Under the pieces are notes generated by a model. That model made no database searches. It was not told where the DNA came from and saw nothing but the letters and a program-made list of their open reading frames with translations. A program made the translations under genes and the position numbers. DNA of 64,000 nt from Streptomyces sp. NBC_01446 (GTDB lineage Bacteria > Actinomycetota > Actinomycetes > Streptomycetales > Streptomycetaceae), in NCBI RefSeq assembly GCF_026340095.1, contig NZ_JAPEPO010000001.1:7646501-7710500 (forward strand), read 5' to 3'. Below are positions 41,574 through 50,092 of the stretch, in pieces; within the stretch, counting starts at the first letter, position 1, and every line of letters begins with the position of its first letter.

Positions 41574-42999
41574 TAGGACTCCGTTACGTCTTCCTCTCGG
41601 TCGTGTTCGGGAGCATGTTGGAGGGGTGGACGCACATGAAGTGAACCGTGCTCGGGCCAAGTTGGCGTTATTCGTGGCTGACGTGTTCGCGTCGGTGCCG
41701 CGCAAGGACCAGCGGGCCAAGGGCGACTGTTATCTGCGAGGTCTGATGCTGGACGGGCGCCGCAAGTCGATCCAGGCTATGGCGGAGCGGCTGCCGGACG
41801 GCAACGAGCAGAACCTGCAGCAGTTTGTGAACCAGTCGACCTGGGATCCGGTGCTGGTGCGGCGGCGCATTGCGGAGCGGATGGTGCCGCAGATCGGCCC
41901 GGACGCCTGGGCGGTCGATGACGTGTCGTTCCCCAAGGACGGGAAGATGTCGGTGGCCGTCGCGCCTCAGTACTGCGGGGCTTTGGGCAAGCAGGCCAAC
42001 TGCCAAGTCGCGGTGAGTGTGCATGCGGTCTCCGACACCGCGTCCTGTCCGTTGCAGTGGCGGTTGTTCGTGCCCCAGGAGTGGGCGGACGATGCCGTCC
42101 GTCGGCGCAAGACGGGGGTCCCTGAGGAGATCGGGCACCGGGAGAAGTGGCGCCTGGCGTTGGACACCCTCGATGAGCTGGCCGGATGGGGCCTCGTTCC
42201 GCCGGTGCTGGTGGCCGACGCCGGGTACGGGCAGAACGCCGACTTCCGCGACGGGCTGGAGCGTCGGAGCATCGGCTACGTGGTGGCGGTCCGCTCGGAT
42301 GTGACCGTCCATCCGCATGATGCGGTGCCCACTGCCCCGCCCTGGTCGGGCAACGGCCGCAAGCCCCAACCCCGCTACCGCGACAAGCCGTCCTCGGTGG
42401 CCGCGCTCGCGGCCGGCCACGGTCGGCAGGCCTTCACCGAGGTGACCTGGCGGGCAGGCTCCCGTGGACCGATGCACTCGCATTTCCTGTCCCTGCGAGT
42501 GTGGCTAGCCGGGACCAAATCTCGCCGCCTCGCCCAGGCCGCCGCCGCAGACCCAGACAGCTGGGACGGTGTCCTGCCCGAGGTGACGCTGCTGGTCGAA
42601 TGGCCCGCTGGAGCCGAAGCACCCACCGGCTACTGGCTGTCCAACCTGCCCGCCGATACCCCGCTGGCCGAACTGGTCCGCCTCGCCAAGATCCGCTGGC
42701 GCATCGAGCATGACTACCGGGAACTCAAACACGGCCTCGGCCTGGACCACTTCGAGGGACGCTCCTGGATGGGCTGGCACCACCACGTCACCCTGGTCAC
42801 CGCCGCCCACGCGTTCCTCACCGAACAGCGCCTGGCCCCAAAAGCCGATACAGCGGACTCACCCTCTACCAGATCCTGGACGTCATCCAAGACCTGCTGA
42901 ACTGCTGGACCGGGACCTGCACCACCTGCCACCGCCCCCTACCCAGAACACCCACCACCAGCCAGAACCCAAGAACCAGAGCGACCTAACGGAGTCCTA
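41574..42999 (+). mobile_element. IS701-family insertion sequence (1,426 bp)
   Basis: Terminal repeats are TAGGACTCCGTTACGTC at 41574 and, inverted, TAGGACTCCGTTAGGTC at 42999. The 4-bp duplication CTAG flanks it at 41570-41573 and 43000-43003, the target typical of the family. One transposase gene, apparently frameshifted near its end, fills the element. Confidence 0.92.
41626..42989 (+). CDS. IS701-family transposase with a -1 frame change near the C-terminus
   Basis: From GTG 41626 the zero frame runs to a stop at 42898-42900. It has the IS701 features RRKSIQAMAERLPDGNEQNL, IGPDAWAVDDVSFPKDGKMS (first Asp), PPVLVADAGYGQNADFRDGL (second Asp) and IRWRIEHDYRELKHGLGLDH (Glu). After RLAPKA the zero frame turns meaningless, while the -1 frame continues KSRYSGLTLYQILDVIQDLL and NCWTGTCTTCHRPLP to TAA at 42987-42989, a sensible C-terminus with a Cys pair. 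The switch coincides with CCCAAAA (42837-42843) in the C_CCA_AAA register of a -1 slippery site. It is either programmed frameshifting or a single-base indel. Confidence 0.8.
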
Positions 43000-43068
43000 C
43001 TAGTACTCCAGCTATCGAGAGAAGTTTCCCGTCGAACTATCGACCGTTGCTCAGAGCGTCAGTAGCTC

Positions 43069-44565
43069 TCAGCATTCCGGGCATTGCGGCCCGGAAGGTC
43101 CGTCACGTCGCCAAAGCGTGAAGGCTTCGGCTTGGGGACGGTCTCTCGTTTCCGTCTGCCACTGGTGCGGCAGGGTTGCGCCACCTGCCCGCCCCGTCCT
43201 GGCCGTGCGGCCGGGACGGGTGGCGCGGGTCTTACGGTCGGCTCCACGAGGCTTTGACGCCGCCGGGGCGGTGTCCTGGTCTCCGGCCACTCCGGTACCA
43301 GTTACTGCGGCTGCCGCGAGGGCTGCGAGGTTGAGTGCGGCGTTTTCGTCCCGGTCGATGACCAGGCCGCAGGCGTCGCATATGTAGGTTCGAACGTGCA
43401 GCGGCAGCTTGGCTTTCACTGCGCCGCACTCGGAACAGGTCTTGGAGGATGGGTACCAGCGGTCGGCGACCACGAGGCGGGTGGCGTGGCGCTGGCGGGT
43501 CTTGTAGTCGAGCTGGTGGCGGATCTTGCCGAATCCGGCGTCGGCGATCCGGCGGGCCAGGCGCCGGTTGCGGAGCATGCCGGCGACGTTGAGGTCTTCG
43601 ACGACGACGGTGCCGTACTCGGCCGCAATGCTCGTGGTGAGCTTGTGCAGGGCGTCGGCGCGGAGGTTCGCCACCCGGTGGTGAACCCGATTGCGGGCGG
43701 CGTTGGCCTTCTCCCACCGCTTCGAGGGTTTGTGCCCCATACGCCGGTCGGGTCCCTGGCGTCGGGAGACCGTGCGAGAGGCGTGGCGCAACTGCTTCAG
43801 CGCAGTGTCCAGGTGCCTCGGATTGGCCACTTCGCGGATCTCTTTGGCACTGTCGGCCATCGCCGCGAGGGTCTTCACACCGAGGTCGATGCCGATCGCC
43901 ACGCCGGGCCGGGCGACGCGCACCAGGTCGCGCTTCACCTCGGTCTGCAACGACACGAACCAGCGCCCGCGCTCGTGCCGGACGGTCGCCGACAGGATCC
44001 GGGCCGTCCCGGCCTGAATGCGTGCGAGGAGTTTCACCGTGGGCTCGTGGGTGCGCAGTGTGCCGAGCCGGGGCAGCGTGACGTGCCGGCCGTCGGCGTC
44101 GGCACGGGTGGTGCCGGTGGTGAACCGGCAGGAGGGGCGCGCCTTCCGCTTCGACTTGAAACGCGGGATTCCCATCGCGCGGCCACGGCGTTGGCCCTGC
44201 CTGGACCTGGCGTAGTTGTCGAACGCAGCGGCGGCGTTCGCCAGGCCGGTGTTGTACGCCTCTTTGGAGTTGTCCTGCCACCAGGCGGCGAACCTCGGGT
44301 CGGTGTGCTTGGCCGCGTTGAACGCCTTGCGCAGCGCGGGCAGCGACCACGGCCGCCACTGGGTCAACTGCTCCTGCGGGATGCCGTAGGTGGATTCGGC
44401 CTTGCGCTGCCACCACGACGCCTCGATCCAGGCAACCGCCCAGTTGTAGGCGGCCCGTGCCGCACCGCAGTGCGAGTGCAGTGCCCGCTCCTGGACAGCG
44501 TTCGGGTCCAGGGCGAACCGGTACGCCTTGACCACGAACCCGGGCTGCGGCCGGAACTTCTTCAC
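43069..44565 (-). CDS. tnpB: TnpB RNA-guided nuclease (IS607 element B)
   Basis: 498 residues. N-terminal domain YRFALDPNAVQERALHSHCG; the RuvC parts are IGIDLGVKTLA (Asp227), TVVVEDLNVAGM (Glu323) and LVIDRDENAALNL (Asp404/406); the zinc ribbon has Cys377/Cys380 (CSEC) and Cys396/Cys399 (CDAC). All catalytic residues are present. The C-terminal 80 residues are Arg/Thr/Ala-rich. It overlaps the recombinase gene by ATGA. TnpB cuts DNA at a site matched by the guide RNA encoded at the element's end, which would be near 43005-43150 here. Confidence 0.9.
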   Translation of the reverse strand: MKKFRPQPGFVVKAYRFALDPNAVQERALHSHCGAARAAYNWAVAWIEASWWQRKAESTYGIPQEQLTQWRPWSLPALRKAFNAAKHTDPRFAAWWQDNSKEAYNTGLANAAAAFDNYARSRQGQRRGRAMGIPRFKSKRKARPSCRFTTGTTRADADGRHVTLPRLGTLRTHEPTVKLLARIQAGTARILSATVRHERGRWFVSLQTEVKRDLVRVARPGVAIGIDLGVKTLAAMADSAKEIREVANPRHLDTALKQLRHASRTVSRRQGPDRRMGHKPSKRWEKANAARNRVHHRVANLRADALHKLTTSIAAEYGTVVVEDLNVAGMLRNRRLARRIADAGFGKIRHQLDYKTRQRHATRLVVADRWYPSSKTCSECGAVKAKLPLHVRTYICDACGLVIDRDENAALNLAALAAAAVTGTGVAGDQDTAPAASKPRGADRKTRATRPGRTARTGRAGGATLPHQWQTETRDRPQAEAFTLWRRDGPSGPQCPEC

Positions 44566-45137
44566 TCGGCGGCCTCACCGGTCGCCACGGCCACCGCGCG
44601 GGCGGCCCGGTTCTTCGCCCCCCGCCGCCCGTACAGGCGCGCGCACATCGACGTCAGCACTTCGGTGACGTCGCGCACCAGGTCATCAGCACTCTCGGTG
44701 GGGTCGAGGACAACCAGGCGACGCCCAGACGCGGACAAGACGGCTTCGAGGTGCTCGACGCCGAACCGGGCCAGCCGGTCTCGATGCTCAACCACGATCA
44801 CCACCGCCTGCGGGTCTGACAGAACCCGGTGCAGTTTGCGCCGACGACCGTTCAGTCCCGAGCCGACCTCGGTCACGACCTCTGCAACCGGCAGGCCAAG
44901 ACCAGTGGCCCCCTGGACCACGCGGGCCACCTGCCGGTCAAGGTCCGTCCTTTGGTCCGCCGACGACACTCGGCAGTACGCCACGACGCGGCCAGGCACC
45001 TCCAAAGCGGGCTCGTCGACCAGCCACGTGCCGGACGGCGTCTGGCGCACCGGGACCGGCATACGGCCCTCTTTCGCCCACGTCCACGCGGTCTGGTAGT
45101 GCACGCCATTGCGCGCCGCCCACTCGGAAAGCTTCAC
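44562..45137 (-). CDS. tnpA: IS607-family serine recombinase (TnpA)
   Basis: 191 residues if GTG 45137 is used (an ATG at 45155 would add six). The MerR-like helix-turn-helix is KLSEWAARNGVHYQTAWTWA, and the catalytic domain begins VVAYCRVSSADQRTDLDRQV with the active serine; VIVVEHRDRLARFGVEHLEA is the second conserved block. TTATCTT, 8-15 bases before the GTG, could be a -10 box, which would make the mRNA nearly leaderless. It catalyses excision and insertion of the element through a circular intermediate. Confidence 0.88.
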   Translation of the reverse strand: MKLSEWAARNGVHYQTAWTWAKEGRMPVPVRQTPSGTWLVDEPALEVPGRVVAYCRVSSADQRTDLDRQVARVVQGATGLGLPVAEVVTEVGSGLNGRRRKLHRVLSDPQAVVIVVEHRDRLARFGVEHLEAVLSASGRRLVVLDPTESADDLVRDVTEVLTSMCARLYGRRGAKNRAARAVAVATGEAAE

Positions 45138-45465
45138 GCAATCAAGATAACACATGAGAAAGGCTGAGATTCACTGACGAATTACGCAACAGTTGGTGGC
45201 CCTGCGTTCGCACGGAAGGTTGTGCGCGAGGGGATAAGTGCAGGATTGAACTTCGTTGAGTCGGCATCACGAGCGTCCCAAGTGTCCATGAATAGAGATA
45301 TTGGCGTCGCGCGAAGCCCGCATGTCGATAACCGGAAGCTCACGTTCTCCTCAGGATCTTCATGAGGATGTTGTTCTCTTGGTGCGTTCCGCTGCAAGAT
45401 CAGGGCCTGTGATCGGGGGGTTGCCGCACACAGCCCCCGTCACGCACGACTAAAGGGGGATCTGC
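45138..45465 (+). other. Gap before the secreted-protein gene
   Basis: About 330 bases without a gene. Its last part carries AAAGGGGGA (45452-45460), the ribosome binding site for the next gene. Nothing else is supported. Confidence 0.4.
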
Positions 45466-46126
45466 ATGCGCATTTCACGAGCTGCGTCACTGCTGGTTGG
45501 ACCGACCCTGGTGATAGCGGTGCTGGGCACGACCAACCCGGCCTTCGCGGAGGCCCCGACTCCTGCCCCGACCGAGGCAGTGGAGACGGCGCCTCCCGCG
45601 GCCACCGAGGAGGGCGACCTCGTTGAAGGGGGTGCCGGTGAGGTCGAGACGCCGCCGACGGAGGCCCCTCCGAAGGACCCGCAGGTTCCTCCGAGGGAGG
45701 CGTGCGAGCCGCACTATCTGGGAGTCCACGGCGAAGCACAAGAAGTACCACAAGGGCGTGGGCCCCACTCAGTCCAACTACAACGGCACCTCGCGTACGG
45801 CCAAGTCGGAGTTCACCTCCGAAGTGACGGGTGAGGTAGGCGTCGCCGTCAGCGGCACGCTGAAGGCGAAGGCCGGCGTCGCGGTAGCCGAGATTGAACA
45901 GGAGTACAGCGTCCAGCTCTCCGTGAAACTCACCGCGAAGATGGGTAACAAGATCACGGTTGACACTCCCTCCAAGTACACCACCAATGCCAAGTACGGG
46001 GTCTATCGGCTGAAGACCGATGGCTACAGCCAGTGGGTCTATGCCAACTGCACCAAGGGCGTTAAGCACCCGGCGACGCTGTACACACCCACCCGAATCG
46101 GCTGGTACATCTGGGAGACTCACTAA
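45466..46126 (+). pseudogene. Secreted hypothetical protein, frameshifted
   Basis: Two frames together make one protein. Frame 1 from ATG 45466 gives a signal peptide (MRISRAASLLVGPTLVIAVL, cleavage after AFA) and a Pro/Glu-rich linker ending EACEPHYL. From about 45718 frame 2 continues WESTAKHKKYHKGVGPTQSN, TAKSEFTSEVTGEVGVAVSG, and ends RIGWYIWETH with TAA at 46124-46126. The shift falls between 45715 and 45730. It could be a sequencing error or a real mutation. The mature domain has alternating polar/hydrophobic strands, as in pore-forming or adhesion proteins, but I recognise no family. The last base of its stop codon is the first base of the next gene's start codon (TAATG). Confidence 0.65.
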
Positions 46127-46659
46127 TGTCCCGGCGGCTCCGCGCGAGGCTGGCCCTTCTGCCTGCAGTCATGCTGCCGCTTGTAGTTGCCTGCTCGCCC
46201 GACCATCCAGATTCCGGTAAAGCCTCCAAACCGGCTGCCCCCAGCAAGTCCGAACCCGCCACGCCCACACGGGAGTCGGTGAAGACCCCGCCCGAGTTGG
46301 ACGGGACCGAGACTGTCGCCGGCCGGCAAAGCGGGACTCGTGGAGGGCGGACCCTCGAGTACCGAAGGGGCCAGAAGGGGAAAGACCTCATCGTTGCCGT
46401 GCGATGCCAAGGCAAGGGGGAGATCAAGGTCTCCCTGAATCCGGTGAAGGTCGGCTTCCCGCTGAAGTGCGTCGATGGTGAAGTCACCACCACCTACAAC
46501 CAGGTTGGCGTCACCGGAGTGGAGAAGAAGGGAACGGTCTCGGTCCAAGCACCGTCCACGGTGCGCTGGTCAATGACGATTGGCCGTGGCGAGGCGCCGG
46601 AAGGCGCGGGGTGGGGCAGCCTGCAGCCTGCCCCACCGGAGCAAGTGACGAGATTCTGA
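46126..46659 (+). CDS. Small lipoprotein coupled to the secreted protein
   Basis: 177 residues; its ATG overlaps the previous stop (TAATG). A lipoprotein signal is clear: RLRARLALLPAVMLPLVVAC. After a 45-residue Ser/Pro/Thr-rich linker comes a beta-rich domain with KDLIVAVRCQGKGEIKVSLN and VGFPLKCVDGEVTTTYNQVG; its two cysteines may pair. Small proteins of this type in Streptomyces usually have no known role. The tight coupling suggests it works with the frameshifted upstream protein. A strong terminator follows. Confidence 0.75.
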   Translation: MSRRLRARLALLPAVMLPLVVACSPDHPDSGKASKPAAPSKSEPATPTRESVKTPPELDGTETVAGRQSGTRGGRTLEYRRGQKGKDLIVAVRCQGKGEIKVSLNPVKVGFPLKCVDGEVTTTYNQVGVTGVEKKGTVSVQAPSTVRWSMTIGRGEAPEGAGWGSLQPAPPEQVTRF

Positions 46660-46664
46660 CGCGA

Positions 46665-46700
46665 TCACCGTCCGGCCCCCTCCCAGGGGTCGGACGGTGA
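46665..46700 (+). terminator. Terminator hairpin after the lipoprotein gene
   Basis: TCACCGTCCG (46665-46674) pairs with CGGACGGTGA (46691-46700), and the inner CCCC/GGGG lengthens the stem to about 15 pairs around a small loop. It starts six bases after the stop codon. No T-run, as is usual in Streptomyces. Confidence 0.7.
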
Positions 46701-47042
46701 CCAGCGTGCTCGGGTGTCGGTGAGCGTGGCGTGCCGTGTGGCACTCATAGCCTGAAGGCCCGCCGCCAGGCGGGGTTCTGGACCCACGTGAACCCCTACG
46801 GACGGTTCGAGCTGGACATGAACTCACACCTCGCCCTAGCCGCCACGGCGTCCATGGTGCCCGGCCCCCGCACCGTGCCCGAGGCGGAAGCCGCCCGATC
46901 GGCGGCGGACGGTGGGTCCGGGGCGGCATCCTGAAGACCCGCCCGCCCGGCGTCGCTCCCGGTCGGCTGGATCGGTGACCGGGTGAGGCGCCGGGCCGGG
47001 GAGGGGCCCGAAGCCTCCGTGCTCGCGGACGGCTCGATTCGG
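46701..47042. other. Gap with a possible transposon remnant
   Basis: About 340 bases without an intact gene. A plus-strand fragment near 46780-46850 reads WTHVNPYGRFELDMNSHLAL, which faintly recalls the C-terminus of large Tn3-like transposases. I cannot support more. Confidence 0.25.
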
Positions 47043-47429
47043 CTACGCGTCGCGCCTGTGCAGCAGCAGGCTGCCAACCAGCAGCGCGGCCGCGGCCCAC
47101 GTGGCGAGCACTCCCAGGCCGGCCCATGGGCCGATGGGCAGCTCGTGCAGACGGACGGTGGCTTGGATCGCGAGCCCGGCGGTCATGGGCGAGATCTGCT
47201 GGAGGTGGCGCTGCCACTCCGGGTCGTTGACCACCCGGGTGACGACCGGGAAGAGGTAGAGCAGCCCGAGCACGATCCCGATGGCGCTCGCCGCGTCCCG
47301 TACCGCCGTCGCCACGCCGAGGCCGATCAGGGCGATCAGGACGAGGTAGAGGACCGAGCCCACGGCCGCCCGCAGGGTCGGGACGTCGGCCAGGGAGAGC
47401 GGAGCATAGTCGTGCGCCTCGGTGAATCC
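47043..47429 (-). pseudogene. C-terminal part of an ABC-2 type permease
   Basis: Reading FTEAHDYAPLSLADVPTLRA, then VGSVLYLVLIALIGLGVATA, IGIVLGLLYLFPVVTRVVND and GVLATWAAAALLVGSLLLHR, this is the last third of an ABC-2 permease subunit (daunorubicin-exporter or bacitracin-resistance type) with three membrane helices. Its 5' part is gone; upstream the frame becomes unrelated sequence that overlaps the TetR remnant. The partner ATPase is absent. Not functional. Confidence 0.7.
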
Positions 47430-47507
47430 GTTGCCGGCATTCGGTGGTCGAGCGGCGTGGCCGTCCGGCCGGTGACTATGCGGCGAGAGCCGGGTTAAGC
47501 CGAGTTG

Positions 47508-47600
47508 CTGAAGGCGGCGGCTTCGGTGATCGCGCAGGAGGGTTATGCCCACGCGTCGCTGCGCAAGGTGGCACAGCACGCAGGGTGCACGACAGGAACG
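47508..47600 (+). pseudogene. TetR helix-turn-helix stump
   Basis: The 31 codons read LKAAASVIAQEGYAHASLRK, then VAQHAGCTTG, the DNA-binding helix-turn-helix of a TetR repressor. Neither start nor ligand domain remains; the sequence passes directly into the pirin remnant. A deletion scar. Confidence 0.6.
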
Positions 47601-47605
47601 GAGAG

Positions 47606-47746
47606 GTGCAGGACGACATCACCCAGGCCCGGGAGGACTGGATGAGGGGGTCGAGGTTCGGGGAAGTGAAGGGGTTCGACGGGGAGCCACTGGCTGCGCC
47701 GGAGTTGCCGCCCGTGCCGCTGGAACCGCGAGGTCGAGTGCGTTGA
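47606..47746 (+). pseudogene. Pirin C-terminal stump
   Basis: The 46 codons read VQDDITQAREDWMRGSRFGE, VKGFDGEPLAAPELPPVPLE, PRGRVR. This closely matches how I remember the end of one class of Streptomyces pirin proteins (Ile-Ala-Arg-Ala-Arg-Xaa-Asp-Trp, then a Pro-rich tail ending Pro-Arg-Gly-Arg). The catalytic cupin domains are gone. A probable terminator follows. Confidence 0.55.
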
Positions 47747-47777
47747 ACTGCGTCTTTGCGGCGTGAACTACGCGGGG

Positions 47778-47816
47778 CCGGGCAGGCGGCGAAGCCGACT
47801 TGCCCGGCTTTCCTTC
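47778..47816 (+). terminator. Rho-independent-like terminator after the pirin stump
   Basis: CCGGGCA (47778-47784) pairs with TGCCCGG (47801-47807); GGC-GAA-GCC forms an inner stem. CTTTCCTTC follows, a weak T-rich tail. Fits a terminator for the former plus-strand gene. Confidence 0.6.
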
Positions 47817-48006
47817 ACGGCGATCGCAAACGCTCCTCGGGGACTTTGACTCCGCGTTCACGCGTCGCAGGGTTCGTCACTCGTGGGCAGCTCTCATCGG
47901 ACTGATGCTGACCCAGTGCTGACTTTTCTGACGTCACTTCAGGTGCCTGTCGGCACAGACCCGGTCGACGCCCGACCCCCTACCGACGGACTACCGGCGC
48001 AGGACG

Positions 48007-48600
48007 TCAGCGAGGTGCGTTCTGTACGGCGAGGAGGCGTACCCCGGGGATGTCCTGATCCTCCACCAGGACGCGCCAGCGGTGTGGGGTTCCGCCTGGA
48101 TAGAGAAGGCTGTCGCCAGCAGAGAGGCGGTGCAGTTCGCGGCCGCCGGGGCCCAGCAGGTCGACCTCGATCGCACCGTGGACCACATAGAGGAACTCGT
48201 CACCCGGGTGGTCGTAGTAGTCCTCGAAGTCGGTGCGACCGCCGGTGTACTCGACCGGGTGGAGGGCGAACTGGGGCGCCCCGAGCATCCTGGCCGAGCC
48301 GCCGCTGTTGTCGATAGGGATTCTGGTTCCCTGCCGTACGACATGGATGCCGGCAGCGGTGGTGGCCGAGTGTGCCATCAGGGCCTGCTGCGTGGTGCCG
48401 AGCGCCTGGGCGATCCGGTGCAGCGAGGGCATGCTCGGGCGGGCCAGTCCGCGCTCGAGTTGGCTGAGGAAGGGGTGTGAAAGTCCTGCGCTGCCCGCGA
48501 GCTGGACAAGGGTGAGGCCGCGCTTCTTGCGCAGCCGGCGGATCGCGGAGCCCAGCTGCTGGTCCGGATCGACGGGGGTCTCGGTGGGGCGGTCTGCCAT
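48007..48600 (-). CDS. XRE-family regulator with C-terminal cupin
   Basis: 197 residues from ATG 48600. The helix-turn-helix is LGSAIRRLRKKRGLTLVQLA, GSAGLSHPFLSQLERGLARP. After a linker the cupin sensor domain has YYDHPGDEFLYVVHGAIEVD and LSAGDSLLYPGGTPHRWRVL, its two metal/ligand motifs. XRE-cupin regulators bind a small molecule in the cupin and control nearby catabolic genes. It diverges from the flavin-reductase gene at 48705; the 104-base gap contains the dyad 48669-48687, which recurs before the transporter operon at 51331-51349. It is the likely local regulator of the whole nitrogen cluster. Confidence 0.88.
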   Translation of the reverse strand: MADRPTETPVDPDQQLGSAIRRLRKKRGLTLVQLAGSAGLSHPFLSQLERGLARPSMPSLHRIAQALGTTQQALMAHSATTAAGIHVVRQGTRIPIDNSGGSARMLGAPQFALHPVEYTGGRTDFEDYYDHPGDEFLYVVHGAIEVDLLGPGGRELHRLSAGDSLLYPGGTPHRWRVLVEDQDIPGVRLLAVQNAPR

Positions 48601-48668
48601 GGCGGGAATCCTAAGTGATTGCTGCAGAGCAGGATTTACCCATGCGAAACACGTGTCTCCTACGCTCG

Positions 48669-48687
48669 ATGTTGATGTGACCAACAT
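48669..48687. promoter_or_regulatory. Dyad ATGTT-N9-AACAT, candidate XRE-cupin operator 1
   Basis: ATGTT (48669-48673), GATGTGACC, AACAT (48683-48687). It lies between the divergent regulator and flavin-reductase genes, 18 bases before the latter. The same dyad with an almost identical spacer (GATGCTACG) is at 51331-51349. Two such copies 2.7 kb apart, each just upstream of a transcription unit, are unlikely by chance. Confidence 0.6.
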
Positions 48688-48704
48688 TCTAGCGAGGAGC
48701 CCGA

Positions 48705-49208
48705 ATGACCGCGACCACTGCTGCCCGGCCCCCCACGGCCGGGTTCCTTGATGCGATGGCCGCCCTCGCGGGCGGCGTCTGCGTGGTCACCGCCGCCGGA
48801 GCCGACGGCACACCTGCTGGGTTCACCAGCACCGCTGTGATGAGCCTCAGCCGCACGCCGCAACTGCTTGCGATAGGCGTCAAGCAGGGGAGCCGGACCC
48901 TGCCGCTGCTCCAGGGCGGTGGCAGGTTCGCCCTCAACATCCTTGCCGCGGCCGGCGAATCCGTCTCGCGGCGGTTCGCCGATCCGACCGCTGACCGGTT
49001 CGGGGACCTTGAGTGGACCGCGGGCGACGGCGGCATACCGCTGCTGCTCGCGCAGAGTACGTACACCGTGCTCTGCCGGGTGCGGCAAGAGGTGACGGCC
49101 GGGGATCATCTGCTGTTGATAGCCGATATCGAGGAGATCGTTCCCGGGCGGGGCGGGGACAGCGCACTTGTCCATCACGCCCGCACCTACCACGGCGTCG
49201 GCGCATGA
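48705..49208 (+). CDS. Flavin reductase family protein
   Basis: 167 residues, ATG 48705 preceded by GCGAGGAG. Split-barrel flavin reductase motifs are visible: AALAGGVCVVTAAGADGTPA, GFTSTAVMSLSRTPQLLAIG and RTLPLLQGGGRFALNILAAA. It would use NAD(P)H to reduce FMN or FAD for a partner enzyme. In this cluster no LLM-type monooxygenase is present, so the acceptor is unclear; the flavin-dependent oxidase at 54334 is the only flavoprotein. It overlaps the next gene by ATGA and heads the first transcription unit. Confidence 0.88.
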   Translation: MTATTAARPPTAGFLDAMAALAGGVCVVTAAGADGTPAGFTSTAVMSLSRTPQLLAIGVKQGSRTLPLLQGGGRFALNILAAAGESVSRRFADPTADRFGDLEWTAGDGGIPLLLAQSTYTVLCRVRQEVTAGDHLLLIADIEEIVPGRGGDSALVHHARTYHGVGA

Positions 49209-50092
49209 GCGGACGCGGCTGGTTCTCGGTACGGGAGGTTGCGCCCGGGGCCTTTCTCATCGCGGAGCCGGGTCATGTCAACAGCTACCTCATCGTGGGC
49301 GATGAACTGGCGCTGCTGTACGACACCGGGATGGGCATCGGCGACATCGCACGCGAGGTGCGCGCACTTACTTCGCTGCCCCTGCTCGTCGTCAACTCCC
49401 ACCACCACTACGACCATCGGGGCGGCAACGCCTCTCTCCTCGGCGACGCCAAGGACTTCGCCGTGCACGAGGCGGGCGCCGCACTGCACGGTGAGCCCGC
49501 GCCCCGCGAGTGGCTCGAGGGGTATGGGCACATCGCCCACGAGATGCGGCATCGGTACACGGAACTGAGTGCGCTCTCGGCCGAGGGCTTCTTCCTCACC
49601 GACTCACGGATCGAGGTGCGGCCCGTTCCCGATCTGACCCAGTGGCGCATCGACGCGGTGCGACCGACCCGGCTGCTCAGGGAGGGGGAGCGGCTCGATC
49701 TGGGCGGTCGGACATTGAGCGTCCTGCACACCCCTGGGCACTCGCCCGACGGCATCTGCCTCTGGGAGCCGGGGACCGGGATGCTCCTTGCCGGCGACAC
49801 CCTGATCAGCGGCACCTTCTTCGCGCATGTGCCGGGTGCCGATGTGGCCGCCTTCGCCGCGTCGACGCGGCGGCTTGCCGAACTCCCGGTCAGGACAGCC
49901 CTGCTGGGGCACAACCTCCGCCACCGCGAGGGCCACTACTTCGTGGGGCGGGTCGCCGAGGCGTTCGATCGGGTGGTACGTGGCAGGACCCGCCCGGTCC
50001 GCCGCCGTGACATGTTCGGTGCGCCCGCGTTGTGGCACGACTTTGACGGCTTCGCGGTCCTCACCGCGCCGGAGAGCGGGGAGTCGAAATGA
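49205..50092 (+). CDS. MBL-fold metallo-hydrolase
   Basis: 295 residues, coupled by ATGA. The metallo-beta-lactamase motif is VVNSHHHYDHRGGNASLLGD (HxHxDH with His-His preceding), followed by LSVLHTPGHSPDGICLWEPG and MLLAGDTLISGTFFAHVPGA, giving the third His and the bridging Asp. A C-terminal HYFVGRVAEAFDRVVRG tail follows. These di-zinc hydrolases cleave lactones, thioesters or cyclic amides. It shares an operon with the flavin reductase and amidohydrolase. Likely opens a ring or ester of the imported compound; substrate unknown. Confidence 0.85.
   Translation: MSGRGWFSVREVAPGAFLIAEPGHVNSYLIVGDELALLYDTGMGIGDIAREVRALTSLPLLVVNSHHHYDHRGGNASLLGDAKDFAVHEAGAALHGEPAPREWLEGYGHIAHEMRHRYTELSALSAEGFFLTDSRIEVRPVPDLTQWRIDAVRPTRLLREGERLDLGGRTLSVLHTPGHSPDGICLWEPGTGMLLAGDTLISGTFFAHVPGADVAAFAASTRRLAELPVRTALLGHNLRHREGHYFVGRVAEAFDRVVRGRTRPVRRRDMFGAPALWHDFDGFAVLTAPESGESK

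Larger units (their letters stand above)
43069..45137 (-). mobile_element. IS607-type element B
   Basis: Overlapping serine recombinase and tnpB genes define it. The outer ends cannot be placed because IS607 members have no inverted repeats. It starts within about 65 bases of the IS701 element on its right side, and a gap of about 300 bases separates it from the secreted-protein gene on the left. It is unrelated in detail to element A: the two TnpBs differ in size and domain layout. Confidence 0.6.

Noticed and set aside
46731..46934. 67-codon frame as a gene
   Set aside because: Only about 20 residues look protein-like and the family match (Tn3-type end) is weak; described as gap content only.
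17000..48000. Prophage or integrative conjugative element
   Set aside because: Apart from one integrase stump there are no structural, replication or transfer genes; the region is explained by insertion sequences and decay.
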